Assembly (NCBI RefSeq): GCF_900107155.1
Contig: NZ_FNOX01000006.1
Coordinates: forward strand, 320,415 to 384,414
DNA: 64,000 nt
DNA from: Pseudomonas salomonii
Lineage (GTDB): Bacteria > Pseudomonadota > Gammaproteobacteria > Pseudomonadales > Pseudomonadaceae
Reading direction: 5' to 3'
Of this stretch, positions 1 to 7,317 are shown piece by piece (the first letter of the stretch is position 1; every line of letters starts with the position of its first letter). The notes under the pieces were generated by a model, which searched no databases, was not told where the DNA came from, and was given only the letters and a program-made list of their open reading frames with translations. The position numbers and the translations under genes were made by a program.

Positions 1-150
1 GACTAGCCATCGATTCCAACAGGCACAAGGCGGCAGGGATTGTCTAGGAAACGTCCTGCAATTAAAAGGGACACGCCTTGCTGGCCCTTTACAAACCATG
101 TCGAAAGGCCACTGACTGATCAGCCACATGGAGCAGCAGCCACAGATCTA
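1..150. other. Non-coding stretch at window edge
   Basis: I see no coding region, RNA gene or clear hairpin here. The stretch leads into the REPIN that begins at 151. The gene to the left lies outside the window. Confidence 0.5.
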
Positions 151-256
151 ATGTGGGAGCTGGCTTGCCTGCGATAACGGTATATCTGCACCCGATTTTC
201 TAACTGATACACCGCCATCGCAGCGATGCGGCGACCCGACAAGCCAGCTCCCACAT
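151..256. repeat. REPIN (two REP sequences, inverted)
   Basis: The left arm ATGTGGGAGCTGGCTTG is repeated in inverted form at the right end (CAAGCCAGCTCCCACAT, 240-256), with a variable centre. This is the common REPIN form of P. fluorescens genomes, mobilised in trans by RAYT transposases. None is encoded in the window. A short reading frame (120-347, minus) runs through it and is not a gene. Related copies lie at 40892-40981 and, as single hairpins, at 3406-3431 and 63796-63825. Confidence 0.85.
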
Positions 257-268
257 TTTTGACCGTGT

Positions 269-415
269 TTAAGCCATTGCTTTTGCGGGTTTCAGGCACT
301 CGATAGAGCGATCCACCGTGGTGCGGGCCAGCTCCAGCAAATGCCACACCCCCAGGATCTTCGCGCGTTCGGGGCTGGCGAGCATTTCACTGCAATTGAG
401 TGTGGTGGCCGACCC
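269..415 (-). pseudogene. Orphan 3' gene fragment, duplicated at 3446
   Basis: On the minus strand this stretch reads open after the stop of the acyl-CoA-binding gene. It ends with a helical-looking tail: LLELARTTVDRSIECLKP, a few more residues, then TAA. A second fragment at 3446-3538 encodes nearly the same tail (LLEMAKTTVDCSIECLKP), and both are followed by the same AAACxCGGT stretch and a REP hairpin. No start codon with a ribosome-binding site is visible. I read it as a truncated copy of a small Pseudomonas protein of unknown family. The parent gene is not in the window. Confidence 0.45.
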
Positions 416-682
416 TTATGAGGTGCTCTCTCGGTTGATCAGGCTATTCGCTAATTCGATATACTTTTCTTGGGCCTCATGTTGTGGCGTACCTTTTAGT
501 TTGTTCCAAGCATCCCATTTAGCTTTTCCTGCAGAATCAGTGAAGCCAGGCCTTGCAGAGTTATTGTCACCCTGTGTGGATTGTTTGTATAACCCATACA
601 GTTCAACAAGTTCATCATCGGCTGGTCGTTTTAATAACCGTGTGACCGCTTCCACTGCTGAGTCGAAATCTGCACTGCTCAT
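416..682 (-). CDS. Acyl-CoA-binding protein
   Basis: An 88-residue protein, the usual size of a single-domain acyl-CoA-binding protein (ACBP). Such proteins bind medium- and long-chain acyl-CoA esters in the cytoplasm and buffer or carry them. The family signatures are visible: YGLYKQSTQGD at about residues 29-39 and KWDAWNKLKG at about 55-64, followed by the conserved Y near 74. The ATG at 682 is chosen because GGAGG lies just upstream. The longer frame, starting at 724, adds an unconserved extension. The gene stands alone; an inverted repeat (736-756) lies in its promoter region. It has no evident link to the LysR gene upstream. Confidence 0.9.
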   Translation of the reverse strand: MSSADFDSAVEAVTRLLKRPADDELVELYGLYKQSTQGDNNSARPGFTDSAGKAKWDAWNKLKGTPQHEAQEKYIELANSLINRESTS

Positions 683-735
683 GGTGCCTCCAAGGTATTT
701 AACCGGGTTAGGTGTGCGCTTCAAATAGTAAGTGG

Positions 736-756
736 CAGGCGTAGACGATACGCCTG
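736..756. promoter_or_regulatory. Inverted repeat upstream of ACBP gene
   Basis: CAGGCGTA and TACGCCTG form perfect 8-bp arms around a 5-base centre, about 54 bases upstream of the ACBP start. A second palindrome (AGCGCCA...TGGCGCT, 792-812) lies between this and the LysR stop. Either could be an operator. Neither is followed by a convincing T-run. Confidence 0.35.
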
Positions 757-834
757 GTATAAATGACAGTTATCAATACCTGTTGGCTATAAGCGCCACG
801 CTTAATGGCGCTGATTTATTCGCGCAACCTCGCC

Positions 835-1773
835 TCATCCCACAAACCGAAACCCACCCGACAGTTTCTCCTTCAGATACCCCACCAACGCACTCACCGA
901 CTTCGGCACATGGGGTGAGTACGGGCGGATCAAGTAGATCTCATCGGCAAATGCGCCCTTGAGTGTCCAGCCCTTGAGCACGTGTACCAACTTGCCGCTG
1001 GCCAGGGCCGCCTGGGCGCTGAAATCCGGGAGCAGGGCGATGCCCAGGTGGTTGAGCGCCGAGTCGCGCAGGGCTTCGCTGTTGTTGGTGGAAAAGCTGC
1101 CGGCGATGGGCACGGTGGTGCGTTCGACTTTTTTGCCGCCGCGCTCGAATGTCCAGGCCGGCTGGTCGGCGCCGCGTGGGTAGTAGAGGCAGTTGTGGGC
1201 GCTGAGGTCGGCAGGCTCGCGGGGTTCGCCGTGGCGTTGCAGGTAGTCCTGGGTGGCGACCAGCACCGAGCCGGTGTCGCATAACTTCCACGCCACATGG
1301 GTCTCCGGCACCTGGAAGCCATGGCGCACCGCCAGGTCGTAACCTTCGGCTGCCAGTGAACTCAGGGCATCCGACACGTCCAGCTGTATGCGCACTTGCG
1401 GGTATAGCTGTAAAAACTCCGACAGATGCGGCACCAATTGCTGCCGCGCAAATGCCACCGGCGCGGTGAGGCGCACCAGCCCGCGAATCTCCCCGGCCGA
1501 GTCGCGCACCGACGAGAAGCTGCGGGCGATGTGTTCGTAAGCACTGCGCACTTCGCGGGTCAACGACAGCCCCGCATCAGTGAGGCGCACACTGCGCGTG
1601 GTGCGGGTGACCAGGCGGGTGCCGGTGGCCTTTTCCAGGTCCGAGATGCGCTGGCTGACCGCCGACTTGCTCACCCCCAGGCGCGCTGCGGCGGCGGTGT
1701 AGGTGCCTTGTTCTTCGAGCACCGACAACCAGTGAATATGGGTCCACAGCCCTTCGATCTCGGATTTTTCCAT
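835..1773 (-). CDS. LysR-family transcriptional regulator
   Basis: A 312-residue LysR-type regulator of normal length. The N-terminal winged helix is clear (residues about 8-65, TYTAAAARLGVSKSAVSQRISDLE), followed by a linker helix and a periplasmic-binding-protein-like effector domain. It is the AaeR/CrgA-like type with VRHGFQVPETH in the effector domain. It is transcribed divergently from mmsA with a 109-bp gap holding a candidate LysR site, so control of mmsA is the natural guess. The effector is unknown. The ATG at 1773 is the first start in frame. Confidence 0.92.
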   Translation of the reverse strand: MEKSEIEGLWTHIHWLSVLEEQGTYTAAAARLGVSKSAVSQRISDLEKATGTRLVTRTTRSVRLTDAGLSLTREVRSAYEHIARSFSSVRDSAGEIRGLVRLTAPVAFARQQLVPHLSEFLQLYPQVRIQLDVSDALSSLAAEGYDLAVRHGFQVPETHVAWKLCDTGSVLVATQDYLQRHGEPREPADLSAHNCLYYPRGADQPAWTFERGGKKVERTTVPIAGSFSTNNSEALRDSALNHLGIALLPDFSAQAALASGKLVHVLKGWTLKGAFADEIYLIRPYSPHVPKSVSALVGYLKEKLSGGFRFVG

Positions 1774-1821
1774 GGTGCTATTGTTCGCTCACAAGGACAA
1801 TAAGTTCAGGATTCTGCTCTG

Positions 1822-1834
1822 GTTTGGAACAAAC
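1822..1834. promoter_or_regulatory. Candidate LysR operator
   Basis: GTTTGGAACAAAC is a palindrome with 5-bp arms, in the gap between the divergent lysR and mmsA genes. A second dyad (ATTGT...ACAAT) lies closer to lysR, at about 1780-1801. LysR regulators typically bind such dyads in the shared promoter. This is inference from position and symmetry. Confidence 0.35.
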
Positions 1835-1882
1835 TGAAAGCCTATCGTGTGCCTCAACGCTACCCACCAGGGATCACCTGCC

Positions 1883-3382
1883 ATGACCAGCACGATTGAG
1901 CACTACATCAACGACCAACGCGTGAGCCGCGATGATCGCTATCAAGACGTCTACAACCCAGCCACCGGCGAAATCACCGGTCGGGTCGCCCTGGCCAGCC
2001 GCCAGACCGTCGGTGAAGCCGTCGCCGCTGCCCAGGCCGCGTTCGCCGGTTGGGCCGACACACCGCCAATCCGCCGCGCTCGTGTGTTGTTCGAGTACCT
2101 GCACCTGCTGCGTGAACGCAAGGACGACCTGGCGCGCATCATCGTCGCCGAGCACGGCAAAGTCTTCACCGATGCCCAGGGTGAAGTCGACCGTGGCATT
2201 GATATTCTGGAATTTGCCTGCGGCATTCCCAACCTGCTCAAGGGCGAGCATTCCGACCAGGTTTCCCGTGGCATGGACAACTGGACGATGCGCCAGCCCT
2301 TGGGTGTGGTGGCGGGCGTCACGCCGTTCAACTTCCCGGTGATGGTACCGATGTGGATGTACCCGATCGCCATCGCGGCGGGCAACACCTTCATCCTCAA
2401 GCCCAGCCCGACCGACCCGAGCGCCTCGCTGTTCATGGCCGAGCTGCTGCGTGAAGCCGGCCTGCCCAAAGGCGTGTTCAACGTGGTGCAGGGCGACAAG
2501 GAATCGGTGGATGCCCTGCTCGAACACCCGGACGTCAAGGCCATGAGCTTCGTCGGCTCCACGCCGATTGCCCAATACATCTACGAGACCGGCGCACGCA
2601 ACGGCAAGCGTGTACAAGGCCTGGGCGGCGCGAAAAACCACATGGTGGTGATGCCCGACGCCGATATCGAAAAAACCGTGGATGCGCTGATGGGCGCCGC
2701 CTACGGCAGTGCCGGCGAGCGCTGCATGGCGATCTCCGTGGCCGTGCTGGTAGGCGATGTGGGTGACAAAGTCATCGCTTCGTTGACCGAGCGCGCCAAG
2801 CACCTGCGCATCACCGACGGCCGCGATCTGAAGGCTGAAATGGGCCCGATCGTGTCGCGTGCTGCGCTGGAACGCATCAGCGGCTACATCGAACAAGGCG
2901 TGCAAGCCGGCGCGCAATTGCTGCTCGACGGGCGTGATTACGTGCCAACCGAGGCCGGCTTGGAAAACGGCTTCTGGCTCGGCGCGACCCTGTTCGACCA
3001 CGTGACAAAAGATATGAGCATCTACCGCGAAGAAATCTTCGGCCCGGTGCTGGCCTGCGTGCGCGTGAATGACTTTGCCGAGGCAATCAAGCTGGTCAAC
3101 GACCACGAGTTCGGCAACGGCGTCAGCTGCTTTACCCGCGACGGCAACATCGCCCGCGAATTCGCCCGGCGCATCGAAGTGGGCATGGTCGGCATCAACG
3201 TGCCGATTCCGGTGCCGATGGCCTGGCACGGCTTTGGTGGCTGGAAGAAGAGCCTGTTTGGCGACATGCATGCCTACGGCACGGAAGGTGTGCGTTTTTA
3301 CACCAAGCAGAAGTCGATCATGCAGCGCTGGTCGGAGAGCATCGAGCAGGGCGCGGAGTTTGCGATGCCGGTGTCCAAGTAA
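1883..3382 (+). CDS. mmsA: CoA-acylating methylmalonate-semialdehyde dehydrogenase
   Basis: A 499-residue aldehyde dehydrogenase of the MmsA family, which converts (methyl)malonate semialdehyde plus CoA and NAD+ to propionyl- or acetyl-CoA in valine, beta-alanine and inositol breakdown. Visible are [13 protein letters not shown] (residues about 152-164), the FVGSTP cofactor loop, and the catalytic Cys at residue 281 in [12 protein letters not shown] 1883 is chosen over an in-frame start 36 bases upstream because the family begins about here. The usual partner mmsB (3-hydroxyisobutyrate dehydrogenase) is not adjacent, so this copy may serve another pathway. The LysR gene next door is the likely regulator. 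A strong terminator follows. Confidence 0.93.
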   Translation: MTSTIEHYINDQRVSRDDRYQDVYNPATGEITGRVALASRQTVGEAVAAAQAAFAGWADTPPIRRARVLFEYLHLLRERKDDLARIIVAEHGKVFTDAQGEVDRGIDILEFACGIPNLLKGEHSDQVSRGMDNWTMRQPLGVVAGVTPFNFPVMVPMWMYPIAIAAGNTFILKPSPTDPSASLFMAELLREAGLPKGVFNVVQGDKESVDALLEHPDVKAMSFVGSTPIAQYIYETGARNGKRVQGLGGAKNHMVVMPDADIEKTVDALMGAAYGSAGERCMAISVAVLVGDVGDKVIASLTERAKHLRITDGRDLKAEMGPIVSRAALERISGYIEQGVQAGAQLLLDGRDYVPTEAGLENGFWLGATLFDHVTKDMSIYREEIFGPVLACVRVNDFAEAIKLVNDHEFGNGVSCFTRDGNIAREFARRIEVGMVGINVPIPVPMAWHGFGGWKKSLFGDMHAYGTEGVRFYTKQKSIMQRWSESIEQGAEFAMPVSK

Positions 3383-3405
3383 CTTAAATACACCGCAGGT
3401 CAATG

Positions 3406-3438
3406 GTGGGAGCTGGCTTGCCAGCTCCCACTTTTTTT
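3406..3438 (+). terminator. Rho-independent terminator of mmsA (REP-derived)
   Basis: GTGGGAGCTGGC and GCCAGCTCCCAC form a perfect 12-bp stem with a TT loop (3406-3431), followed by seven T residues. The stem is also a REP sequence, so a repeat appears to serve as the terminator. Confidence 0.85.
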
Positions 3439-3445
3439 ACCGCGT

Positions 3446-3538
3446 TTAAGCCATAGCCCTGGCGGGCTTCAGGCATTCGATGGAGCAATCCACCGTGGTC
3501 TTGGCCATTTCCAGCAGCGTGTTGACGGCGTACTCAAT
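3446..3538 (-). pseudogene. Second copy of the orphan 3' gene fragment
   Basis: On the minus strand this reads LLEMAKTTVDCSIECLKP, a few residues, then TAA. It closely matches the fragment at 269-415 in sequence and in its position next to a REP hairpin. It has no start. Upstream homology stops near the LexA box at 3545, so the pectin lyase promoter may mark the junction of an insertion or deletion. Confidence 0.45.
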
Positions 3539-3544
3539 ATCCAA

Positions 3545-3564
3545 TACTGTATATAAACACAGTG
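3545..3564 (+). promoter_or_regulatory. LexA (SOS) box upstream of pectin lyase
   Basis: TACTGTATATAAACACAGTG contains the CTGT-N8-ACAG core and matches the E. coli SOS consensus at 17 of 20 positions. It lies about 125 bases before the pectin lyase start and in no coding region. DNA-damage induction of pectin lyase is known in soft-rot bacteria and in P. marginalis, which fits. Confidence 0.75.
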
Positions 3565-3618
3565 TTTAAGCGCTGATCAGCCAACCTCGGCATTACCAGC
3601 CACGCCAAACACTGTGTG

Positions 3619-3638
3619 CAAGTTAACGGATTAACTTG
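3619..3638. promoter_or_regulatory. Perfect inverted repeat between LexA box and pnl
   Basis: CAAGTTAACGGATTAACTTG has 8-bp perfect arms and a 4-base centre. It sits between the LexA box and a terminator-like hairpin. It could be the binding site of a second, damage-induced activator, by analogy with RdgB in Pectobacterium. Confidence 0.45.
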
Positions 3639-3646
3639 AATGCGCG

Positions 3647-3671
3647 GGCTCGCACTGTCGAGCCGCTTTTT
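3647..3671 (+). terminator. Terminator-like hairpin in the pnl leader
   Basis: GGCTCG and CGAGCC pair around CACTGT and are followed by GCTTTTTAT. The hairpin ends about 18 bases before the pectin lyase ATG, in the sense direction. That position suggests attenuation or antitermination rather than the end of an upstream gene. Confidence 0.5.
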
Positions 3672-3689
3672 ATGAAAGAGAGGGATCTC

Positions 3690-4628
3690 ATGTCGTATCC
3701 AGAAAGCAAGCTCACCGGCTTGACCGGTTTCGCCCTTGCGGCAAAAGTCACCGGTGGCTGGGCGGGCCAGGTGGTCAGTATCACCACGCTGGACCAACTC
3801 AAAGCCAATATTGGCGACACCACCCCGCGGGTGCTGGTGATCAACAGCAATATCTCGGCGGCAAGCCTGACCAAGGTGAACATGGGGGCTAACAAGACCC
3901 TGATCGGCTCCTTCCAGAACCGCACGCTGGAGAACATCCACCTGCGTGCCACGGCGCAGTCGCAGAATATTATTCTGCAAAACATTATCTTCAAGCATTC
4001 GGCAAGTATTAAGGCCAATGACGATATCCAGGTGTACCTGAACTATGGCAGTCAATACTGGATCGACCATTGCTCTTTTGTCGGCCACAACTGGTCTACC
4101 ACGGACGGCAGTGAAGATAAACTGGTGTATATCGGTGAAAAGGCCGACTACGCGACCATCAGCAACTGCTTTTTCGGCAACCACAAATACGGTTTGATCT
4201 TCGGTCACCCGGCCGATGACAACAAATCGGAGTTTAATGGCTACCCGCGTCTTACCCTGTGCCATAACCGCTTTGACAACATGGAAGTGCGCGCGCCGGG
4301 TTTGATGCGCTACGGTTATTTCCACGTGTATAACAACTACGTGAATAACTTCCATCTGGGTTTTACCCTGGCACAGAACGCCAATATCCTTTCTGAAAGC
4401 AATTACTTCGGCGAGGGCAGCCAGAATAACGGCATGTTGGACGATAAAGGCACTGGCACGTTCACCGACACCAACAGTGTGCCCGCCATCACCCGCCAGA
4501 AGTCGCCCAATGCCAAGTGGACAGCGCGTTCCAACTATAACTACACATTGAAAACTGCCGCTCAGGCCAGGGAATTCACGCAAAAGAACGCGGGTGCTCA
4601 GGCAGTGGCGCTGGTGTTCGGTAGTTGA
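3690..4628 (+). CDS. pnl: Pectin lyase (polysaccharide lyase family 1)
   Basis: A 312-residue enzyme that cleaves methyl-esterified pectin by beta-elimination; a parallel beta-helix protein of family PL1. I recognise it as close to the P. marginalis pectin lyase from its N-terminus (MSYPESKLTGLTGFALA), the asparagine-rich helix repeats, YWIDHCSFVGH near residue 125 and the APGLMRYGYFHVYNNY segment. There is no signal peptide, as in the Pectobacterium PnlA type, so its exit route is unclear. Start 3690 is chosen for the GAGAGGG just upstream; an in-frame ATG 18 bases earlier is unlikely. The promoter carries a LexA box, a palindrome and a terminator-like hairpin. Confidence 0.93.
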   Translation: MSYPESKLTGLTGFALAAKVTGGWAGQVVSITTLDQLKANIGDTTPRVLVINSNISAASLTKVNMGANKTLIGSFQNRTLENIHLRATAQSQNIILQNIIFKHSASIKANDDIQVYLNYGSQYWIDHCSFVGHNWSTTDGSEDKLVYIGEKADYATISNCFFGNHKYGLIFGHPADDNKSEFNGYPRLTLCHNRFDNMEVRAPGLMRYGYFHVYNNYVNNFHLGFTLAQNANILSESNYFGEGSQNNGMLDDKGTGTFTDTNSVPAITRQKSPNAKWTARSNYNYTLKTAAQAREFTQKNAGAQAVALVFGS

Positions 4629-4664
4629 GTAGCTAGCTTTCTATTGATCAGGTTATTCATACGC

Positions 4665-4710
4665 AGTGCCACTGTTTTTATATCAAGGATATCAATACAG
4701 TGATGGCACT
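4665..4710. promoter_or_regulatory. Long imperfect palindrome between pnl and levansucrase
   Basis: AGTGCC/GGCACT, ACTGT/ACAGT and ATATC/GATAT pair in nested order across 46 bases, with a small bulge. It begins 37 bases after the pnl stop and about 170 bases before the levansucrase start. It lacks a T-run, so it is not a standard terminator. An operator or processing structure is possible. Confidence 0.35.
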
Positions 4711-4879
4711 TGTGGCTTAAATAATTCTTCATGTTGTGATCGATAGGTTGCATGTTAAACCTTGTTTCGCACTTATAGGGCTAATAATGGCTCGCTCTTT
4801 TCAGTCGGCATCAAGTTGCTGGCTGTGAGTGTTATTTAATCTTCGCTTGTCACTAAAGCGTCAGTAAAAGGACATCATC

Positions 4880-6127
4880 ATGAAACATGCGAATCACACA
4901 CCCACTCGTTGGACTCGGGCCGATGCGCTTAAAGTTAATGAAAATGACCCGACGACCACACAGCCGTTAGTGAGTCCTGACTTTCCTGTCATGAGTGACA
5001 CCCTGTTTATTTGGGACACCATGCCATTGCGTGAACTGGATGGCACGGTGGTATCGGTCGATGGTTGGTCGGTTATCTTCACCTTGACTGCAGACCGTCG
5101 CCCGCATGATCCGCAATTTATCAACGCCGATGGCCGTTACGACATCAAGCGTGATTGGGAAGACCGCCACGGCCATGCGCGTATTTGCTACTGGTACTCA
5201 CGCACCGGCAAGGACTGGGTCTTCGGCGGCCGCGTGATGGCCGAAGGGGTTTCGCCGACCACTCGTGAATGGGCAGGCACGCCGATCCTGATCAACAACC
5301 ACGGCGATATCGACCTGTATTACACCTGCGTAACCCCGGGGGCCACCATTGCCAAGGTCAGGGGCCGGGTGGTCACCTCCGACAGCGGCGTTACCCTTGA
5401 GGGCTTTACTGAAGTCAAACCGCTGTTCGATGCCGACGGCACGTATTACCAGACCGAAGCGCAGAACGCGACGTGGAACTTTCGCGACCCCAGCCCGTTT
5501 ATCGACCCCAACGACGGCAAGTTGTACATGGTGTTTGAAGGCAATGTCGCGGGTGAACGCGGCACTCACGCGGTGGGCCCGGATGAACTCGGTCTGGTGC
5601 CGCCAGGGCATGAAGATGTCGGCGGTGCGCGGTATCAGGTCGGTTGCATTGGCATCGCCGTGGCCAAGGACCTCAGCGGTGAAGAATGGGAAATCCTGCC
5701 GCCACTGGTGACGGCGGTTGGCGTGAACGATCAAACCGAACGCCCGCATTACGTGTTCCAGGACAACCAGTACTACCTGTTTACCATCAGTCACAAGTTC
5801 ACCTACGCGGACGGCGTGACGGGGCCGGATGGTGTCTACGGTTTTGTGAGCGAGCAGCTGTTTGGCCCCTATACGCCGATGAATGGCTCGGGGTTGGTAC
5901 TTGGCAACCCACCGTCGCAGCCGTTCCAGACGTATTCCCATTGCGTGATGCCCAATGGCCTGGTGACGTCGTTTATCGACAGCGTGCCCACCACCGGCGA
6001 CGACTATCGCATCGGCGGCACCGAGGCGCCCACGGTGAGGATTGTATTGAAGGGTGACCGCTCGTTTGTGCAGGAGGCCTACGACTACGGTTACATCCCG
6101 CCAATGCGTGATGTTGTGCTGAGTTAA
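4880..6127 (+). CDS. Levansucrase (glycoside hydrolase family 68)
   Basis: A 415-residue levansucrase that splits sucrose and builds the fructan levan outside the cell. It is very like the P. syringae Lsc enzymes, including N-terminal [17 protein letters not shown]. The catalytic set is present: nucleophile D61 (VDGWSV), transition-state D203 (FRDPSPF) and acid/base E287 (DQTERPH). No signal peptide is visible, as in P. syringae Lsc, which leaves the cell by a route not obvious from sequence. The start is preceded by AAAAGGACATCATC. The gene stands alone with its own terminator. P. syringae lsc genes use a phage-derived promoter; whether the 250-bp upstream gap is related needs comparison. 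Confidence 0.95.
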   Translation: MKHANHTPTRWTRADALKVNENDPTTTQPLVSPDFPVMSDTLFIWDTMPLRELDGTVVSVDGWSVIFTLTADRRPHDPQFINADGRYDIKRDWEDRHGHARICYWYSRTGKDWVFGGRVMAEGVSPTTREWAGTPILINNHGDIDLYYTCVTPGATIAKVRGRVVTSDSGVTLEGFTEVKPLFDADGTYYQTEAQNATWNFRDPSPFIDPNDGKLYMVFEGNVAGERGTHAVGPDELGLVPPGHEDVGGARYQVGCIGIAVAKDLSGEEWEILPPLVTAVGVNDQTERPHYVFQDNQYYLFTISHKFTYADGVTGPDGVYGFVSEQLFGPYTPMNGSGLVLGNPPSQPFQTYSHCVMPNGLVTSFIDSVPTTGDDYRIGGTEAPTVRIVLKGDRSFVQEAYDYGYIPPMRDVVLS

Positions 6128-6144
6128 TCGACCTACCAATAAGA

Positions 6145-6170
6145 AGCCACTCATTCGAGTGGCTTTTTTA
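6145..6170. terminator. Terminator between levansucrase and xylH
   Basis: AGCCACTC and GAGTGGCT form an 8-bp stem with an ATTC loop, followed by T residues. It lies between convergent genes and could end both transcripts, though the T-run is better on the plus strand. Confidence 0.8.
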
Positions 6171-6180
6171 TGGCTGTGAG

Positions 6181-7317
6181 TCAGCGCCGCCCGGCCCGGG
6201 TACTCACATCCACCCACACCGCCAGCACCAGAATGCTGCCCTTCACAATCATCTGCCAGTAACTGTCCACGTCCAGCATCGACATGCCGTTATCCAGGCT
6301 GGTAATCACCAGCGCCCCGAGTAATGCGCCATACACCGTGCCGGAGCCGCCGCGCATGGAGGTGCCGCCGATAAAACACGCGGCAATCGCATCCAGTTCG
6401 CCCATATTGCCCGCCGACGGTGAGCCCGCAGCCAGGCGTGCGGTGTTGACCAGGCCGGCGAGGGCGCACATCACGCCCATGATGCCGAAGATCCACAGTT
6501 TTACCGCCTGCACGTTAATGCCCGACAGGCGTGTGGCTTCCATATTGCTGCCCACCGCGTACACGCGGCGGCCGAACACGGTCTGGCTGGTGACGTAGCT
6601 GAACACGCCGAGCAGCACCAGCAACAGCAGCACCGGCACGGGGATGCCGTCGTAGCTGTTGAGAGTGGTGACGAACCCGGCCAGCACTGCGCCGATCACA
6701 GCCACGCGCAACAGGTCACGCACCAACGAATGCGCCGCCAGGCCATGCAGGGCGCGGTTGCGCCGTTGCTTCCAGGTCAGGAACAGGGTCAAGGCAAACA
6801 GCAACACGCCCAGCCCTACGCCGACGGCATGCGGCAAATACCCCTGGCCCACATACACCAGCGACGGCGACACCGGCGCAATGGTGGTGCCGCCGGTAAT
6901 CCCCAGCAGAATCCCGCGAAACGCCAACATGCCGCCCAGGCCGACAATGAACGAGGGGATGCGCAGGTAGGCGGTCATGTAGCCGTTGGCCAGGCCGATC
7001 ATCAAGCCGCACAGCGCCACCAGGCTCAGGTTGGCGAGCAGCGGAATGTGGTAGACCACGTCCAGAATCGCCGCCAGCCCGCCCAATAACCCCAGCAGTG
7101 AACCCACCGACAAATCGATCTCGCCGCTGATGATCACCAGCACCATGCCGCACGCCAGGATCCCGGTGATCGACATCTGCCGCAGCAGGTTGGACAGGTT
7201 GCGCGGCGTGAGAAAGCCGCCCTCGGTCTGCCAGCTGAAAAACACCCAGATGATCGCCACCGCAATCACCAGGGCGAGCATTTTGTAGCGGGTAAAAAGC
7301 AGTTTGACCTGATTCAT
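6181..7317 (-). CDS. xylH: Xylose ABC transporter permease XylH
   Basis: A 378-residue inner-membrane permease of the ribose/xylose (CUT2) ABC class. It has about ten hydrophobic segments and the GEIDLSVGS signature near residue 66. With XylF and XylG it imports D-xylose. Its ATG follows the xylG stop directly, which implies translational coupling. It is the last gene of the xylA-xylFGH run and ends at the shared terminator at 6145-6170. Confidence 0.95.
   Translation of the reverse strand: MNQVKLLFTRYKMLALVIAVAIIWVFFSWQTEGGFLTPRNLSNLLRQMSITGILACGMVLVIISGEIDLSVGSLLGLLGGLAAILDVVYHIPLLANLSLVALCGLMIGLANGYMTAYLRIPSFIVGLGGMLAFRGILLGITGGTTIAPVSPSLVYVGQGYLPHAVGVGLGVLLFALTLFLTWKQRRNRALHGLAAHSLVRDLLRVAVIGAVLAGFVTTLNSYDGIPVPVLLLLVLLGVFSYVTSQTVFGRRVYAVGSNMEATRLSGINVQAVKLWIFGIMGVMCALAGLVNTARLAAGSPSAGNMGELDAIAACFIGGTSMRGGSGTVYGALLGALVITSLDNGMSMLDVDSYWQMIVKGSILVLAVWVDVSTRAGRR

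Noticed and set aside
120..347. 75-residue minus-strand frame at the window start
   Set aside because: It runs through the REPIN and the orphan gene tail in another frame.
1874..3403. 509-residue minus-strand frame opposite mmsA
   Set aside because: Antisense to mmsA, whose family and catalytic residues are clear.
3636..3689. Upstream starts for pectin lyase (3636 or 3672)
   Set aside because: They would put the terminator-like hairpin inside the gene and add residues not found in the family; the GAGAGGG sits before 3690.
4672..4700. A second LexA box in the pnl-levansucrase gap (CTG...CAG)
   Set aside because: The CTG and CAG are 23 bases apart, not 10, so they do not fit a LexA site. They are part of the nested palindrome.
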